Below are positions 35,880-47,506 of a DNA stretch of 64,000 nt, one piece after another (position 1 is the stretch's first letter; each line of letters opens with the position of its first letter). The position numbers and the translations under genes were made by a program. The stretch covers positions 5,088,436 through 5,152,435 of the forward strand of contig OX439127.1 of assembly GCA_949318235.1 (NCBI GenBank). Direction: 5' to 3'. This DNA comes from Ecdyonurus torrentis (lineage: Eukaryota; Arthropoda; Insecta; Ephemeroptera; Heptageniidae). The notes under the pieces were generated by a model, which was given only the letters and a program-made list of their open reading frames with translations, ran no database searches and was not told the DNA's origin.

Positions 35880-36330
35880 GTCGCATAAATGTCGCAGTTT
35901 TGATAATACAGCAAGTTTAGTATGTGTTTTTATTTTTCCGTGTATAGCGAGCGAGTTTGTGACACTTGCTTTCATGAGAAAGAGAGAGAGAGAGAGAGAG
36001 AGAGAAATACCAAGCAAGTAATGCAAAAAAGGTCAAAATCAAGCATAATAATCATAATAGTAATAGCAAATGCTTGTTTTACGTATTGATCAATAATAAT
36101 AATAAAATAAATGGTATTTATTACGAGGACAAAAAAGGTACATACCCACTAACATGGTCCTCTGACTTATTTATGACATATCAGGTATTATCGTCAGAGT
36201 ATTTAAGAGTAATAAGAGGCGCAGAAACCTTAATTTAACTAGTGTTTTTTTTCGTTTTGCAGTTTATTAGGAAAACTACATTGATTCAGATTCCAGAAAT
36301 AATTTAAATAAGAATCACGCTTAAAAAAAA
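35880..36330 (+). repeat. H-family repeat, copy 1
   Basis: AGCAAGTTTAGTATGTG, CGAGTTTGTGACACTTGCTT, (GA)n at 35980-36005, AAAAAGGTCAAAATCAAGC, GCGCAGAAACCTTAATTTAA, TTTGCAGTTTATTAGGAAAA and CATTGATTCAGATTCCA. Related segments: 37750-38290 and 38660-38900. A nearby TGACGTCA (35839-35846) lies just outside. Confidence 0.65.
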
Positions 36331-36370
36331 TTAATAAAAAATCTCTACACAGTCTTTGATGACTCATGCA

Positions 36371-37320
36371 CTCTAAAAATAAAGACTTATACTGTGCATA
36401 TTTTATGTGCTAAATACATATTTTTGGCATAATATTTTTTGATTCACAATGTGTGCATCAATTGATACATCTTTAGTGCATTTTTTTATTTTGCAGAAAA
36501 TATGTGCTCAAAGATACACATTTATGCATTGCGATGCTCTTCTTTTTTTATATGCATTTAATATGTATACCGATACACAATAAATCTGCATCGCCAAAGG
36601 TATACATAAAAAGTGTATTATTTCTTCATACATAAAAAGTGTATTACATTCTATTTTTTATTAATAACTATTATTTAATTAATTGCTGGAAAGAAAACCA
36701 TTTACTCATTATCCTAATGCACATTTAAAATTACGACCTTCAATATGTGTTAAATTTCATTCCAATGTGTGCAATAGAATCTGAGATATTGATAGCCGCT
36801 CTTTAGCGCCAGGGCTAGGCGCCATCCCATCATATGTAGAAATACTTCTGATATTATGTTCTAATAGAATATCTAATTAGTTAATAGTAAGAAAAGTAAT
36901 TAGCTTCCAATATAAGTATATGCCTTCATAGTTGCATCTTCATACAAATGAAAAAAGATATACCCTAATTTCACTAGTTCTATTATCAAGCCTCGATAGT
37001 TCAGTTGGTAGAGCATAGGGTCCTCGACGGAAAGACTGCACCCTCATATGGGTTCGAATATCGGCGCGGAATTTCTTTTTAAAATTTTTTTTGCACGGCA
37101 ATAGTTGTTAATTAATGTTAGGATGAATATATAAATCATTTTAACATTTTAATTGGCTTTAATTAGCTATAATTTGTCAAATAAGCACTAAAATAATAGA
37201 TGTAGAAAAAATGTATATATTACACAAAAAATGCATCATACTGTACAAAAATTACGTGCAAAAGTAGTGAGTGTAAAAAAGCAGATATAAAATGTATACT
37301 ATACATTTTTTTTTTAGTGT
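36371..37320. mobile_element. Putative MITE with CACTCTAAAAA-type ends
   Basis: The left end CACTCTAAAAATAAAG and right end TTTTTTTTTAGTGTG are imperfect inverted repeats. The interior is AT-rich with recurring TGTGCAT and AAAGTGTATTA motifs and includes a tRNA-like sequence (36990-37069). No clear target duplication, so the limits are tentative. Confidence 0.35.
36990..37069 (+). other. tRNA-like sequence
   Basis: GCCTCGATAGTTCAGTTGGT then AGAGCA is an excellent box A/D-arm, and GGGTTCGAATATCGGC gives a nearly standard T-loop (box B). The middle (GTCCTCGACGGAAAGAC) forms only a 3-bp stem, and the acceptor ends (GCCTCGA against CGGCGCGG) pair poorly. It is more likely a tRNA pseudogene or SINE head than a working tRNA. 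Confidence 0.5.
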
Positions 37321-37324
37321 GTGG

Positions 37325-37560
37325 TTAAGGAACGTGCACGAGAAGAGCGCATGTACCCAAGTGTCCTTGGTTTGACCTCCAGACGATACTTTGCTAAGGC
37401 GCTCCTGTTGCAGCGTCACTGATATCATCAGCCAAACAAAATAGGAAAGAAAACTTATTACATTTATAATAATATAAATGATTTTTATTGAGAGGCCATA
37501 AAAGGTATACACCCACTTACATGGTCCTTTGACATATTTGAACATAATTATCTGGTCAGT
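37325..37560. repeat. Mixed dispersed repeat fragments
   Basis: 37325-37450 resembles 8430-8640. 37490-37545 (AAAGGTATACACCCACTTAC, ATGGTCCTTTGACATATTTG) resembles 36138-36180 in repeat H. Confidence 0.45.
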
Positions 37561-37749
37561 TTTTTGTAATAAAAAAATATTGAACATCTTCTATATCTTT
37601 CAAAATTTATTTATACAATATACGTAAGCCATTTAAGTTGCAATTGAATTTTTTTTTTCACTTTTTGGATATAGAGAAAGAAACAGATTAAAGATTTATT
37701 GTGTTCCATGTCTTTACAGAGTTGAACAATTCAATTCATACATATATAC

Positions 37750-38290
37750 ATAACACTAAAAAAAGCAGAGAGAGAGAGAGAGAGAGAATAAATAGCAAAT
37801 AATGCCTAAAAAAGGTCAAAATAAAATAAATAATAATAATAAGAAATAGAGGAAATGTTTTTTTTATATAAGATCAGTAAGAGACACAGAATCCTTAATT
37901 TGACTCTTTTTTTTTTTTTTCGTATTTTATTAAAGGCGTAGAACACCTTGAACATATAACTTGCCTAATATCCTAACATTCCTAAATAACATCTTTAATT
38001 TGGCTGGAGTCATTGATTTCTTATTTATTTTCCATTCACAATATGTCAGTTGCGGGTTTATTACGTCACAGCTCGCCTGTTTCCGCGCGCGTGGACCAGG
38101 CGAGCTGTGACGTAATAAACCCGCAACTGACATTTTGTGAATGGAAAATAAATAAGAAATCAATGACTCCGGCCAAATTAAAGATGATATTTAGGTGTGT
38201 TAGGATATTAGGCAAGTTCAAGGTGTTCTACGCCTTGAAAAACTAAACTGATTCTGATTCCAAAAATAATTTAGTAAGGGATAACGTGTG
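37750..38290 (+). repeat. H-family repeat, copy 2, split by a K foldback
   Basis: (GA)n at 37768-37788, TAATGCCTAAAAAAGGTCAA, AGACACAGAATCCTTAATTT, then the K element (37930-38238), then AACTAAACTGATTCTGATTC. The uninterrupted counterpart is visible near 36262-36290 (TTTATTAGGAAAACTACATT). Confidence 0.65.
37930..38238. mobile_element. K-family TTAA foldback MITE, copy 2
   Basis: TTAAAGGCGTAGAACACCTT at the left is mirrored by AAGGTGTTCTACGCCTTGAA at the right, where the terminal TTAA has become TTGA. The arms are near-perfect to the centre (GAGCTGTGACGTAATAAACC and partner), leaving a CGCGCGCG-containing loop at about 38078-38092. Overlapping 77-codon ORFs on opposite strands with nearly the same sequence reflect the palindrome, not genes. 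Confidence 0.85.
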
Positions 38291-38319
38291 TTAATAAAAA
38301 ATTAAAAAATGAAAGTTAT

Positions 38320-38900
38320 CCACTACAGTATTATTATACCACACATTTATGACAAGCTTACTTAGACACGTATAGTTTTCGGAGCCAAAAAATTGTTATT
38401 TAAGTTTTTTTTTTTTTTTTTTTTTTTAGTTTTAGCTTCCAAAAAGTTTTTCGCTTTAAAATTGATGTTTTAGGAACCTGCACGACAATAAAATGCCCAT
38501 ACATTTAATATACTTTAAAGGATTCTTAACATTAATATGTGAAGATTAAAGACAATGAAAATGCAGAGTTATGTTGTTGATTATTTGTCTTTTTATAATA
38601 AAACATTCTTTATTTCAGCTGCAAAATTATCCTGCGCAATGGCTTTTGAGTTTGGACGTAAGGCAATGCACGCGAGAGAGAGAGAGAGAGAGAGAGAGAT
38701 ATATAAAGCAAAGAATGCCTAAAAGAAGGGTCAAAATCAACCAAAATAATGATAATGGCTATAAGAAATGCTTGCTATCGTATTGCTCTAAAGGAGGCGC
38801 AAAGTCATTTTTTTATAGTTTCATTGCGAAAACTGCACTGATTCTGATAAACTTATTAAGAGATATATATAAAAATAATAATAATAAAGAACAAAACGAC
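38320..38900 (+). repeat. Tandem duplication, unit 1 (contains H-family segment)
   Basis: TACCACACATTTATGACA, ACACGTATAGTTTTCGGAGC, a T-run, TTGATGTTTTAGGAACCTG, TTCTTTATTTCAGCTG, GAGTTTGGACGTAAGGCAAT and GCACGC followed by (GA)n (38676-38699), then an H-family stretch. A direct repeat follows at 38905. Confidence 0.7.
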
Positions 38901-38904
38901 GTAC

Positions 38905-39290
38905 TATAAAGTATTTATACCACACATTATGATATAAGCTTACTTATAGACGTATAGTTTTCAGAGCAAAAAAATTGTTGTCTATTTTTTTTTTTTTTTT
39001 TTTTCCTTTTTCTTCCAGTTTTTGCTTCCGTAAGGTTTTTTGCTTGAAATTGATGTTTTAGGAACCTGTCCATAGTCCATACATTTATATACTTTATAGG
39101 ATACTTAATATCAATATGTGAAAATGAAAGACAATTCAAATGCATAATTATGTTGTTAATTATTTGTCTTTTATAATGAAACATTCTTTATTTCAGCTGT
39201 TGAAATTATCTTTCGCTTGACTGTGAGTTTGGACGTAAGGCAATGCACGCAAAGAGAGAGAGAGAGAGAGGAGAGAGCTTTTTCCTTGCA
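38905..39290 (+). repeat. Tandem duplication, unit 2
   Basis: Repeats unit 1 in the same order (TACCACACATTATGATATAA, GACGTATAGTTTTCAGAGCA, T-run, TTGATGTTTTAGGAACCTGT, GAGTTTGGACGTAAGGCAAT and GCACGC) up to its own (GA)n (39253-39278). Period about 585 bp. Confidence 0.7.
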
Positions 39291-39406
39291 ATAGAAATTC
39301 AATCCTAAATTTAAAGTTCTGTATTATATGCAAAGCTAAACTTAGCCATACTTTACAAGTATAACCACCTGTTCTGTGCACTAAATAGTATATCTGTGCC
39401 TCAATA

Positions 39407-39715
39407 TAGGATGTATTCGCATGACGTCATATTTAATGCACTTGGACGCTCTACTGGATCAATAAAGTTACTCTGCTCAGCATAGGACAAACTTACTTTC
39501 TGGTCATGTTTTTTGTGAAAGCGGTGAATTGTAAATTTTTAACATATAATTCATACTTAAGATAATAATTAAAATAATTTACGACATCACTGTTCTCAAA
39601 AATAAAGATAATTTTTTTTTTAAACTAGTCAAATGAGTCATTTTCCTATATATGCAACACATGTAATTGCGTGATCTAACATGGCGTGGACTTTAACATG
39701 AATGCAGATACCCCA
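39407..39715 (+). mobile_element. M1 MITE, near full length
   Basis: TATAGGATGTATTCGCATGA start, GCTCAGCATAGGACAAACTT, AACATGGCGTGGACTTTAAC and ATGAATGCAGATACCCCATA end. TGACGTCA at 39422-39429. Confidence 0.75.
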
Positions 39716-39796
39716 TATGATAAATTTCTGTCCTTAATAATGTCCATAAATTACACACGAAATAAGCATTAGGAAACTCTTGAATTTATATTTAGG

Positions 39797-39941
39797 ATGT
39801 CATGGCGAATGTCGGACTATGTATTAAGGCAGTGGCTGGCCCTTGTGTGCTTTTCTTCTAATTGGAAAATTCTTTCTTGTCAAAAAGACAATGTCTGGGA
39901 TTGGTGTAGCACAATAACGCATTATGGCAAGAAAAAAAATC
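39797..39941 (+). mobile_element. SINE, 5'-truncated copy
   Basis: GATGTCATGGCGAATGTCGG, GTGTGCTTTTC, TCTGGGATTGGTGTAGCACA, ATAACGCATTATGGCAAG and an A-run match, in sense, the SINE at 3913-4318. Confidence 0.75.
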
Positions 39942-40034
39942 AGCTAAAGCTAAGAGCGTTTGTTTGAACATATCGAGGTTTACAGCGAATATGACCCAGT
40001 TGAATTGTAAATGGTTTAGCCATATTATCAGGCG

Positions 40035-40196
<162 letters not shown>

Positions 40197-40369
40197 TTAA
40201 AGTCATCGCGCTTTAGTAAGAAAAATTCAGGAGCATATTATAAATGATTATTTAGAAGTTATCTATTTATTTTATTTTTTTTATTTTAGCAAATTTAATT
40301 GTCATCAATATTGACAAATGGAACATCTGATCACTACGTCACTATATATGCGTCACTACCTCTTCACGA

Positions 40370-40815
40370 CCAGTATTTTGACTTTTACTTATGATTTATT
40401 TCAGTAATAAATTTCCCTTCATACGTTTTATTAGATGAGTATTATTCTAATTATTTTTCAACGAGTAAAAATGTGTCAAAAATGTTTGATTTAAGAAAAA
40501 GTCACGCTTTGTGCTTGTGTAGAAACTTTATGAATTCAGACGCAAATGCTCGACAGGTGAGATGGCTCGTCTTGTATCTCGGTACATGCCTATGGCGATA
40601 GTGTCCGAATGACATGAGGTGCCTTCTCATTTTATTCGGAAGTCAAGATCTTACACAAGCAAAATACATAAACTTTTCCTCAAATCAAGCATTTTTTATA
40701 CTTTTTTATATGCAGAAAAATATGACAATAATTTTCAACTATAAAAAAGTACTTTAGAAATTTTATTTCTTAAATAAATCGTAAGTAAAGTGAAATACAC
40801 GTCGTGAATATGCAG
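40370..40815. repeat. Imperfect long inverted repeat
   Basis: ACTTTTACTTATGATTTATT (40381-40400) pairs with AATAAATCGTAAGTAAAGTG (40773-40792). AAATGTTTGATTTAAGAAAA pairs with TTTTCCTCAAATCAAGCATT, and TGCTTGTGTAGAAAC with the TTACACAAGCAAAAT region. The central 60-80 bp (GACAGGTGAGATGGCTCG) is single. Possibly an old foldback element; no ORF. Confidence 0.55.
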
Positions 40816-41962
40816 TGACGTCGTGATCATAAGTTACTGTAAGAGGCAGTTAGGTCTGGCTTATTAAGATGAGGGCAATTAACGACTACAAGTCACTTTA
40901 TTTACTGAACTTCAAAATAATAATAATAAATAAACTATATCACATGATGCTGCCTAAATATATACAGTGAGTGTCACACCACTTTCACATTAATCAGATT
41001 ACCTTCTATTATTGTGATAATTTTACAGGGTATTTCATATTATCTATATCTAAATAGCAAGAAACTGAAAAACAAAAGAAAACAACATTAGAACTGAAAA
41101 TTACTTTATAATTAAAAATTATTACCTGAAAAATGACATACAGTATTTTTTTTATGTTCTTATATATTATATTATATATAAATAAATATATATTATATAT
41201 ATTTTTTACATACAGTATGTGTTTTTCTTATTGGGTCATTTCATATTAAACTGATTGTGAGCATAATAAAATGCATAATTGTAATGGAATAAATAAAAGC
41301 ATTTTTTAGTGCATTATTAAAACTTTTATGAACTTTTAAACTAGACTGTAAATTATATTGTTTTATTCGTTTAAACTGTTTTGTTAAAAGTTATGTAGTT
41401 ATATACAATTTAATAATTATTTTCAGTATTTTTTTTTAAATAACATAAATATATTTTATACAATTAACTTAACGTATTTTTAACTTTAATTAAAAAAAAT
41501 ATAAAATTTTATTTAATAAACAAAGTATTTAATTAAATCCTGTAATGCAAATTCATAAACACATTTACTCAATTTATTACTAAAAATGATGCTGAGATGA
41601 TGAAGTAGATAAGTAATGGATTCTGGTCATATTCTACATTCTGAACATTTCCTTCGTTTCAAAAGTTGCACAATTGATAAACTTATCCAACCAAGGCTTA
41701 TCCACCAGATATTAAATTAAATAATCATCTTTGAATAAAAAAAATCACAAAAAAATCACAAAAAAAAAAAAAAAAAGTTGAAAGGGTGAGATTTAGGCGT
41801 GCCAACTTTGTTGTCATATTATATACAGAATTACCATAATATGTTGAGAGAATAGTCAAGTTGTTCATTAACTCTCATCATAACTTCCAAATAGTTAACT
41901 TATGCTCCAAAAAAGCTAATTTTCTACAAAAATATTGAAAAAAAAAGTTCCTTCAAAAACTG
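40816..41962. other. AT-rich DNA, no gene
   Basis: No feature recognised. Confidence 0.5.
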
Positions 41963-42064
41963 CAGTTATACTATTATCAGCTAGTGTGGTATTTGGCTAA
42001 AATGTTGCAAAGAAAGAGAAATCTGAAATGCTGCCCTATGGTACTTTAGAATAAATTATCTTCC

Positions 42065-42096
<32 letters not shown>

Positions 42097-42320
42097 AGTC
42101 ACTGTGCTATATTTTAAATTATGATTTATTTGAAGTTTAGTCCCATAAAAGCCCATGTTAATTTCAATAATGATTTTCTCTCTTATATGATAGTCACTAA
42201 TTATGAAAAATTGATCAAAGGTAGCTGTTACTATTTACTTTCAAATGAAATCATAGAGTTTGGAAACTTTCCTTTTAGATTTTGAGATACAAACCATCTA
42301 AATGCAACCTTTAATTTTAA
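41963..42320 (+). repeat. D-family dispersed repeat, copy 1
   Basis: GCAAAGAAAGAGAAATCTGA, CAGTCACTGTGCTATATTTT, TTAGTCCCATAAAAGCCCAT, GGTAGCTGTTACTATTTACT and TTTTAGATTTTGAGATACAA. Other copies at 52810-53145 and 62240-62690. Contains A-run 42065-42092. No ORF. Confidence 0.65.
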
Positions 42321-42659
42321 GACGTATAAAAGCTGAATAATAAAATTCAGTGTATAAAAGACTTGTAATAATAATATATAAATTAGTTTAAAAAAAATAA
42401 AAGAAGGTTTTATAAGTTTGCGGTAGTAAACCATTACTATAACAATTATAGTTATAAACTATTTAAAAATGATATGAAAAGAAAATATTAATATAATAAA
42501 ATTATTGCTTGTTTAAATTTAATTTTCAACTTAATTACATACTGTAGAAAAGTTGGGTTCAATTTACAGGTTTATAACATAGCCTAGGTAATTTTGTCTA
42601 ATAAATGCCATTGATTATTATGAATATATAATAAATATAAATCACATCAATACTTATTG

Positions 42660-42866
42660 CAGTGTTGTAGTCGATCGCCCTTTTTTCGATCCGATCACGA
42701 TCCGATCAATTGAGATGTAGCTCGATCCGATCTCGATCACGATCTTCAAAACTCGAGACTATCCGATCACAATCCGATCTGATCGACTATCATTTGATCG
42801 AAAATTTTCGATCGTTTTCAATAATAAATGTAGGTATGTAAGAACTTGTAAATTATAATAATTATG

Positions 42867-42902
<36 letters not shown>

Positions 42903-43970
42903 AAATCATACTGTAATAATACATTATACTTAACAATATTTTTATATTCATATTTCCGTGCAATTTTTTTTAATAAATAAATGTGTTACATAATTGTTAG
43001 TTCTTACCTTTAGATGTTTTATTAGATTTGCTGCAACAGATTTAAAGGCTATACGACGTTATTCGGTTTATTTTTGCACGATAAATACAAACACACTGAA
43101 TACCAAGCTCTTTCCCACTTTTATATTTTTTAGGAGCTCCAGTTACGTGATAAAATTCTTTTAAGTTATTATTTCACGAAAAAAAATTGTCACCTAAATT
43201 ATCTTTAATTTATATTATAAATTATAATATATTAACGTTTATGAATATGTAAAAATAAATAAAAAATACACTTTTGCCTGCTTTCTTATCTCGTGACACC
43301 TGCGAGAACGTACAGACCAAATGACTGGTGTCTGGATGGAGGTCCAAAAATTATCCTATGTACAGTACTGTGTGTCTTCATCCCCACTAATCAAAGCAAC
43401 CCCCTCGTGTTTATTTCAGAAAAAATTTCCCCTCACCGCGGTTTTTTAATACATCAAAATTTCGTGGAAAAAATCATTAGTGTAAAAAAGCACTTAAAAT
43501 TTTTCGATTGGTTATAAAGTCACCTCTAAAACTCATACAAGAAATGTATTGTGTTAAAATAAAATTGACAATCTTTCAATGCAGAAAAAAATTCTGTTAC
43601 TTGAATATACGAACAAAATAATACGTCAAGAATTCATTTTAAACAAAACTTATTTACCGCCTTTAATGTCATGTCAAAAAAAAAAGAAAAAAAATCTTTG
43701 GTGACATAGACACACTATTGATAGAATAATTTCTTTCCTAGAAAGCCTAGAAGCTTATATAAATCAGAGTCAGGTATTTGCTATTTTTCTTTTATTTCTT
43801 TCATTTTTGCTTTCTTTGTTTTGTTTTGCGATACCTTTTAGCTAAAGTAGATAACATCTTAATATCTACCTAGCAGCTGCTAGCAGAGTACTGCCTGTAC
43901 TGTACCTTTAAATTCTTTTCTATTTTGGACTTTGACTTTTTGCTTTATTATAATGAATAAAAAAAAGGAA

Positions 43971-44003
<33 letters not shown>

Positions 44004-44213
44004 AGAAAGAAAAAGATACCTATATGGTTGTAAAAACTAAAGTATGAAACATGATGATCGGATCGAAAAAACGTTCGATCACAGCCCTAAATGTGATCGA
44101 AATCCGATCACGATCATTTTTTTATAAAATGGGTCGAACCGATCACGATCCGATCAAATGATCGTGATCGGATCGTGATCGGATCGAAATTTGATCGATC
44201 GACTACAACACTG
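42660..44213. mobile_element. hAT-type DNA element with GATC-rich subterminal arrays
   Basis: TIRs CAGTGTTGTAGTCGATCG (42660-42677) and its exact reverse complement (44196-44213) are flanked by identical 8-bp duplications ACTTATTG (42652-42659 and 44214-44221), a hAT signature. About 150 bp inside each end is filled with closely spaced CGATCCGATCA / TGATCGGATCG motifs in both orientations, plausibly transposase-binding subterminal repeats. The 1.55-kb element has no transposase. A 74-codon ORF (43293-43517) shows no hAT domain and is not called. Long A-runs at 42866-42899 and 43971-43993. Confidence 0.9.
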
Positions 44214-44327
44214 ACTTATTGTTCCTGTTTTAACAAAAACTTTAATTTGGATTTTTGATAACGATTACTTCACCCTATTAACGATACTTCAAATTAATTT
44301 AATGTTAAAAGATAATTTTTATTTCAG

Positions 44328-44916
44328 ACTTCCTTCTTAAAGAGCTCGTGTCCTGACAAAATATTTACTGGGCATCTTACGAAGTTCGAGGGCTTGAAAA
44401 TATTGTACCAGAAGGACAAGGCTGCGTCGTTCTTGTAAATCATCAACATGCCATTATCATCACAGGTATATAGTATATTTATTAGCAGCAATAACCTAAA
44501 TATGTACTGTTCATTTGAATATAAGTTAACTACAAATAAAATTCACTACCTATAGTGCAGTTCGTTACAACTTTTTTCCTTTTTTCCTTTTTTTTTTTTG
44601 ATGTTGTTGTTGTTGCAAAAATTGCATTACATTTGAGTATCAAAATAGATGATTATCATTTTCGTAACAGACAACAGAGTTTCAAGTGTTAACAAATAGC
44701 ATTAACCATTAACTTTACTTTAATACCATACATTTCTATAAGTTTTATTGCAACATTTTCAGAAATATCCTTTTGTGATACCCATACTACCTAATACAAG
44801 AGATTTCACAGTCTATTAATCTATTAAATTATTGTTTCAGTGATGGGATATATATGGCCGCATACAACAAAAGGATGTAAGATTGCAAAAAAAAAAAAAT
44901 AAAAAAAATAAGAGGG

Positions 44917-45015
<99 letters not shown>

Positions 45016-45128
45016 ACCATTTGGACCTGCTACATGGTTATGGGGTACCGTTTTTGTAGATCGATTGAATGTAGATCAAGCACAAAAAACTTAATATTAC
45101 TGGTGGAGAACATATTAAATCAAGACAG
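44328..45128 (+). pseudogene. 1-acylglycerol-3-phosphate acyltransferase-like (PlsC family) gene fragment, decayed
   Basis: Two exon-like blocks with proper splice sites: 44328-44465 (TTTCAG before, GTATAT after) and 44841-45128 (TTTCAG before, GTAATT after). Exon 1 encodes YWASYEVRGLENI, then EGQGCVVLVNHQHAIII, matching the AGPAT block 'EVRG...VVVSNHQ'. The HxxxxD catalytic Asp is replaced by Ile. Exon 2 encodes [15 protein letters not shown] and, after the break, [17 protein letters not shown] then [10 protein letters not shown], like the AGPAT '..FG..TWL.GVIFIDR' region. Damage: a TGA in the reading frame of exon 1 (44354-44356), a poly-A stretch and a (TA)n run (44918-45012) within exon 2, and a frameshift after VDQAQKT. 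No FPEGTR exon was found downstream. The enzyme acylates lysophosphatidic acid at the ER membrane; this copy cannot. Confidence 0.65.
44918..45012. repeat. (TA)n microsatellite inside the pseudogene exon
   Basis: A pure TA run of about 47 units interrupting the acyltransferase-like reading frame. Confidence 0.95.
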
Positions 45129-45202
45129 GTAATTAGACTAATTATAATGTTAAAACACGTGGTTCAAAGTGTAATTATATGTTTTATTATCATATAAATA
45201 TG

Positions 45203-45547
45203 TTAAAGGAATCAGACGAAAGCATACGCATTTATATCACAAAACACTTGATGGGACTTACATAAATAACTTTAGTTTGTCTCAAAACCCAGCTGTAGCT
45301 CCGTAGCAGTGATCAGAAATTTTGATTTATGTAACCGCGCACAACATTTTTTTACTATTTTTTGCCATATTTCTGACGTCATAAACATGACAAGTCATGC
45401 AAATTGCATACTTTGCAGTATTTTCACGCTCTCTGGTGGAGCTACGTTTACATTCCGGTAAGAATTGTCATCAGTTTTGAAGATCCCATTTTGTGTTTAT
45501 TTATTAAACAGCACATATCATGTTGTTTTACGTGGTCTATGGATTTA
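45203..45547 (+). mobile_element. F-family TTAA MITE, full length
   Basis: TTAA at each end (45203-45206, 45544-45547), TTAAAGGAATCAGAC start and GTGGTCTATGGATTTAA end, imperfect TIRs. Contains TGACGTCA at 45374-45381. Confidence 0.8.
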
Positions 45548-45714
45548 AATTAATGTATCGTATAATTTTGCATTGTAATATAAATAAATATAGTTTTGCC
45601 AGGAACATAACATATAAATAATCATTAAATTAAATATTTTGTGCAAAAACTAAATTGATTTTGATATGTTTATATAAATTTATTATTAAAAAATTTAAAA
45701 TTATTGAAAAATAA

Positions 45715-46057
45715 TTAAAGCCATAGACCGCATAAAACAACATGTGCTTTTTAATGAATAAACACGAAATTGGATCTTCAAAACTGATGACAATTTTTAC
45801 CAGAATGTTAATGTAGCCCCACGAGAGAGCGTGAAAAAACTGTAAAGTATGCAATTTGTGTGAAAATTCATGTTTATGACGTCACAAACATGCAAAAATT
45901 AGTATGAAAATGTTATGCGGGTTGCATAAATCGAATTGTCTAATCTCTGCTACGGGGCTACTCTTGGGTTTTGAGACAAACTAAAGTTATTTATGTAAAT
46001 CCCATCAAGTGTTTTGTGATATAAATGCTTATGTTTTTCTCCGGTCTATTCCTTTAA
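45715..46057 (-). mobile_element. F-family TTAA MITE, full length, inverted
   Basis: Starts TTAAAGCCATAGACCGC and ends CCGGTCTATTCCTTTAA, the reverse of the copy 168 bp upstream. TGACGTCA at 45877-45884. An ORF within it (45630-45854) is spurious. Confidence 0.8.
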
Positions 46058-46454
46058 TGTAAACAATAAAAACATTAATTGTTAGCCATTATTATTATTA
46101 TTTCTTTATCAACATATTTTTAATTATACACTTTTTTTTCACGGCATTATTATGTGTATTTGTTTAACTTAAAAAATAATTATTACAGGCTTAAAGCCAG
46201 TCAATCTAATCGGATAAAGATTTCAGTTGACGCAAAATTCTAAATACATGTTACTCTCATATGCCAATATATATAGTACCAATTTCGGAATAAATAATAT
46301 ATTAATATTTATAATTTTATATATTATTATTATAATATAATCATCATTTATTAATTATATATTATATGTATACATATTATTATATATTATATACGATTAT
46401 TATAATTAATATACTGTGTGTACCTCCAAGGTATTGGGCGCAAGCCTGTTTTTG
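46058..46454. other. AT-rich DNA, no gene
   Basis: No feature recognised. Confidence 0.5.
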
Positions 46455-46886
<432 letters not shown>

Positions 46887-46944
46887 TGGATAAAAAATGT
46901 GTGCATGCATGTAACAGCATCATTTTTTTTTAATTCTTTGTTAA

Positions 46945-47010
46945 ATTTTGAATACACTTTTCGTCCAGCCAAGATCCTCACTTGGATCTTGTCGGCTGGT
47001 TCGAATATCA
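46945..47010 (-). repeat. Hairpin module next to microsatellite
   Basis: On the minus strand CCAGCCGACAAGATCC is followed by AAGTGA and GGATCTTGGCTGG, a 13- to 15-bp stem with a 6-nt loop. A diverged copy is at 23763-23810. Possibly the conserved end of a SINE or LINE. Confidence 0.5.
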
Positions 47011-47506
47011 ATAAAATAATTATACGTTTTTTTTTAGTATTTAAATTAGATAATATTTAAAAATGTTAGTATACAACATTATTTTGTAATACTACAATAT
47101 TTTTATTTCTACATTTTTGTATAATGATTTTTAATTTAAAGAACATTTTTCTTTATAAATAAAATAAACCTTTTTAAAATAAATATTTGGTTTTCTTTAA
47201 TTAATTTATAGTTTATAAATAATCTAACCATGTGTGATAATGTTATCAATAAATATAAAAATTAGGAATTTGTTTTGTTAAATGTAAGTGGTTCTTTTAT
47301 GTTTATTTTTAAATCATTGTTATGTTAGGGCAAACATTTTTAACCTCATTGAAGAAGAAGAAGAAGAAAAAAAAAAAAAAAAAAAGACGGCAGCTAAACA
47401 TAGCAATTAAGTTGTAAAACACAAAACAAAAAAAAAACTTCCTAAAATAGAAACTGTAGGACCAAAAGCTACTTAAACAGTGTAATGTGGAAATGCTGCA
47501 CACGTA
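47011..47506. other. AT-rich DNA, no gene
   Basis: A-run and GAA repeats near 47351-47385; nothing else. Confidence 0.5.

Noticed and set aside
36990..37069. Functional tRNA gene
   Set aside because: Box A and box B are good, but acceptor and anticodon stems do not pair, so it is listed only as tRNA-like.
42660..44213. GATC-rich blocks as bacterial (Dam site) contamination
   Set aside because: They are confined to the subterminal parts of an element with clear hAT ends and an 8-bp duplication in eukaryotic-type DNA.
44328..44465. In-frame TGA in the acyltransferase-like exon as a selenocysteine codon
   Set aside because: The frame is also broken by a frameshift, a poly-A stretch and a TA run, and AGPATs are not selenoproteins, so pseudogene decay is the simpler reading.
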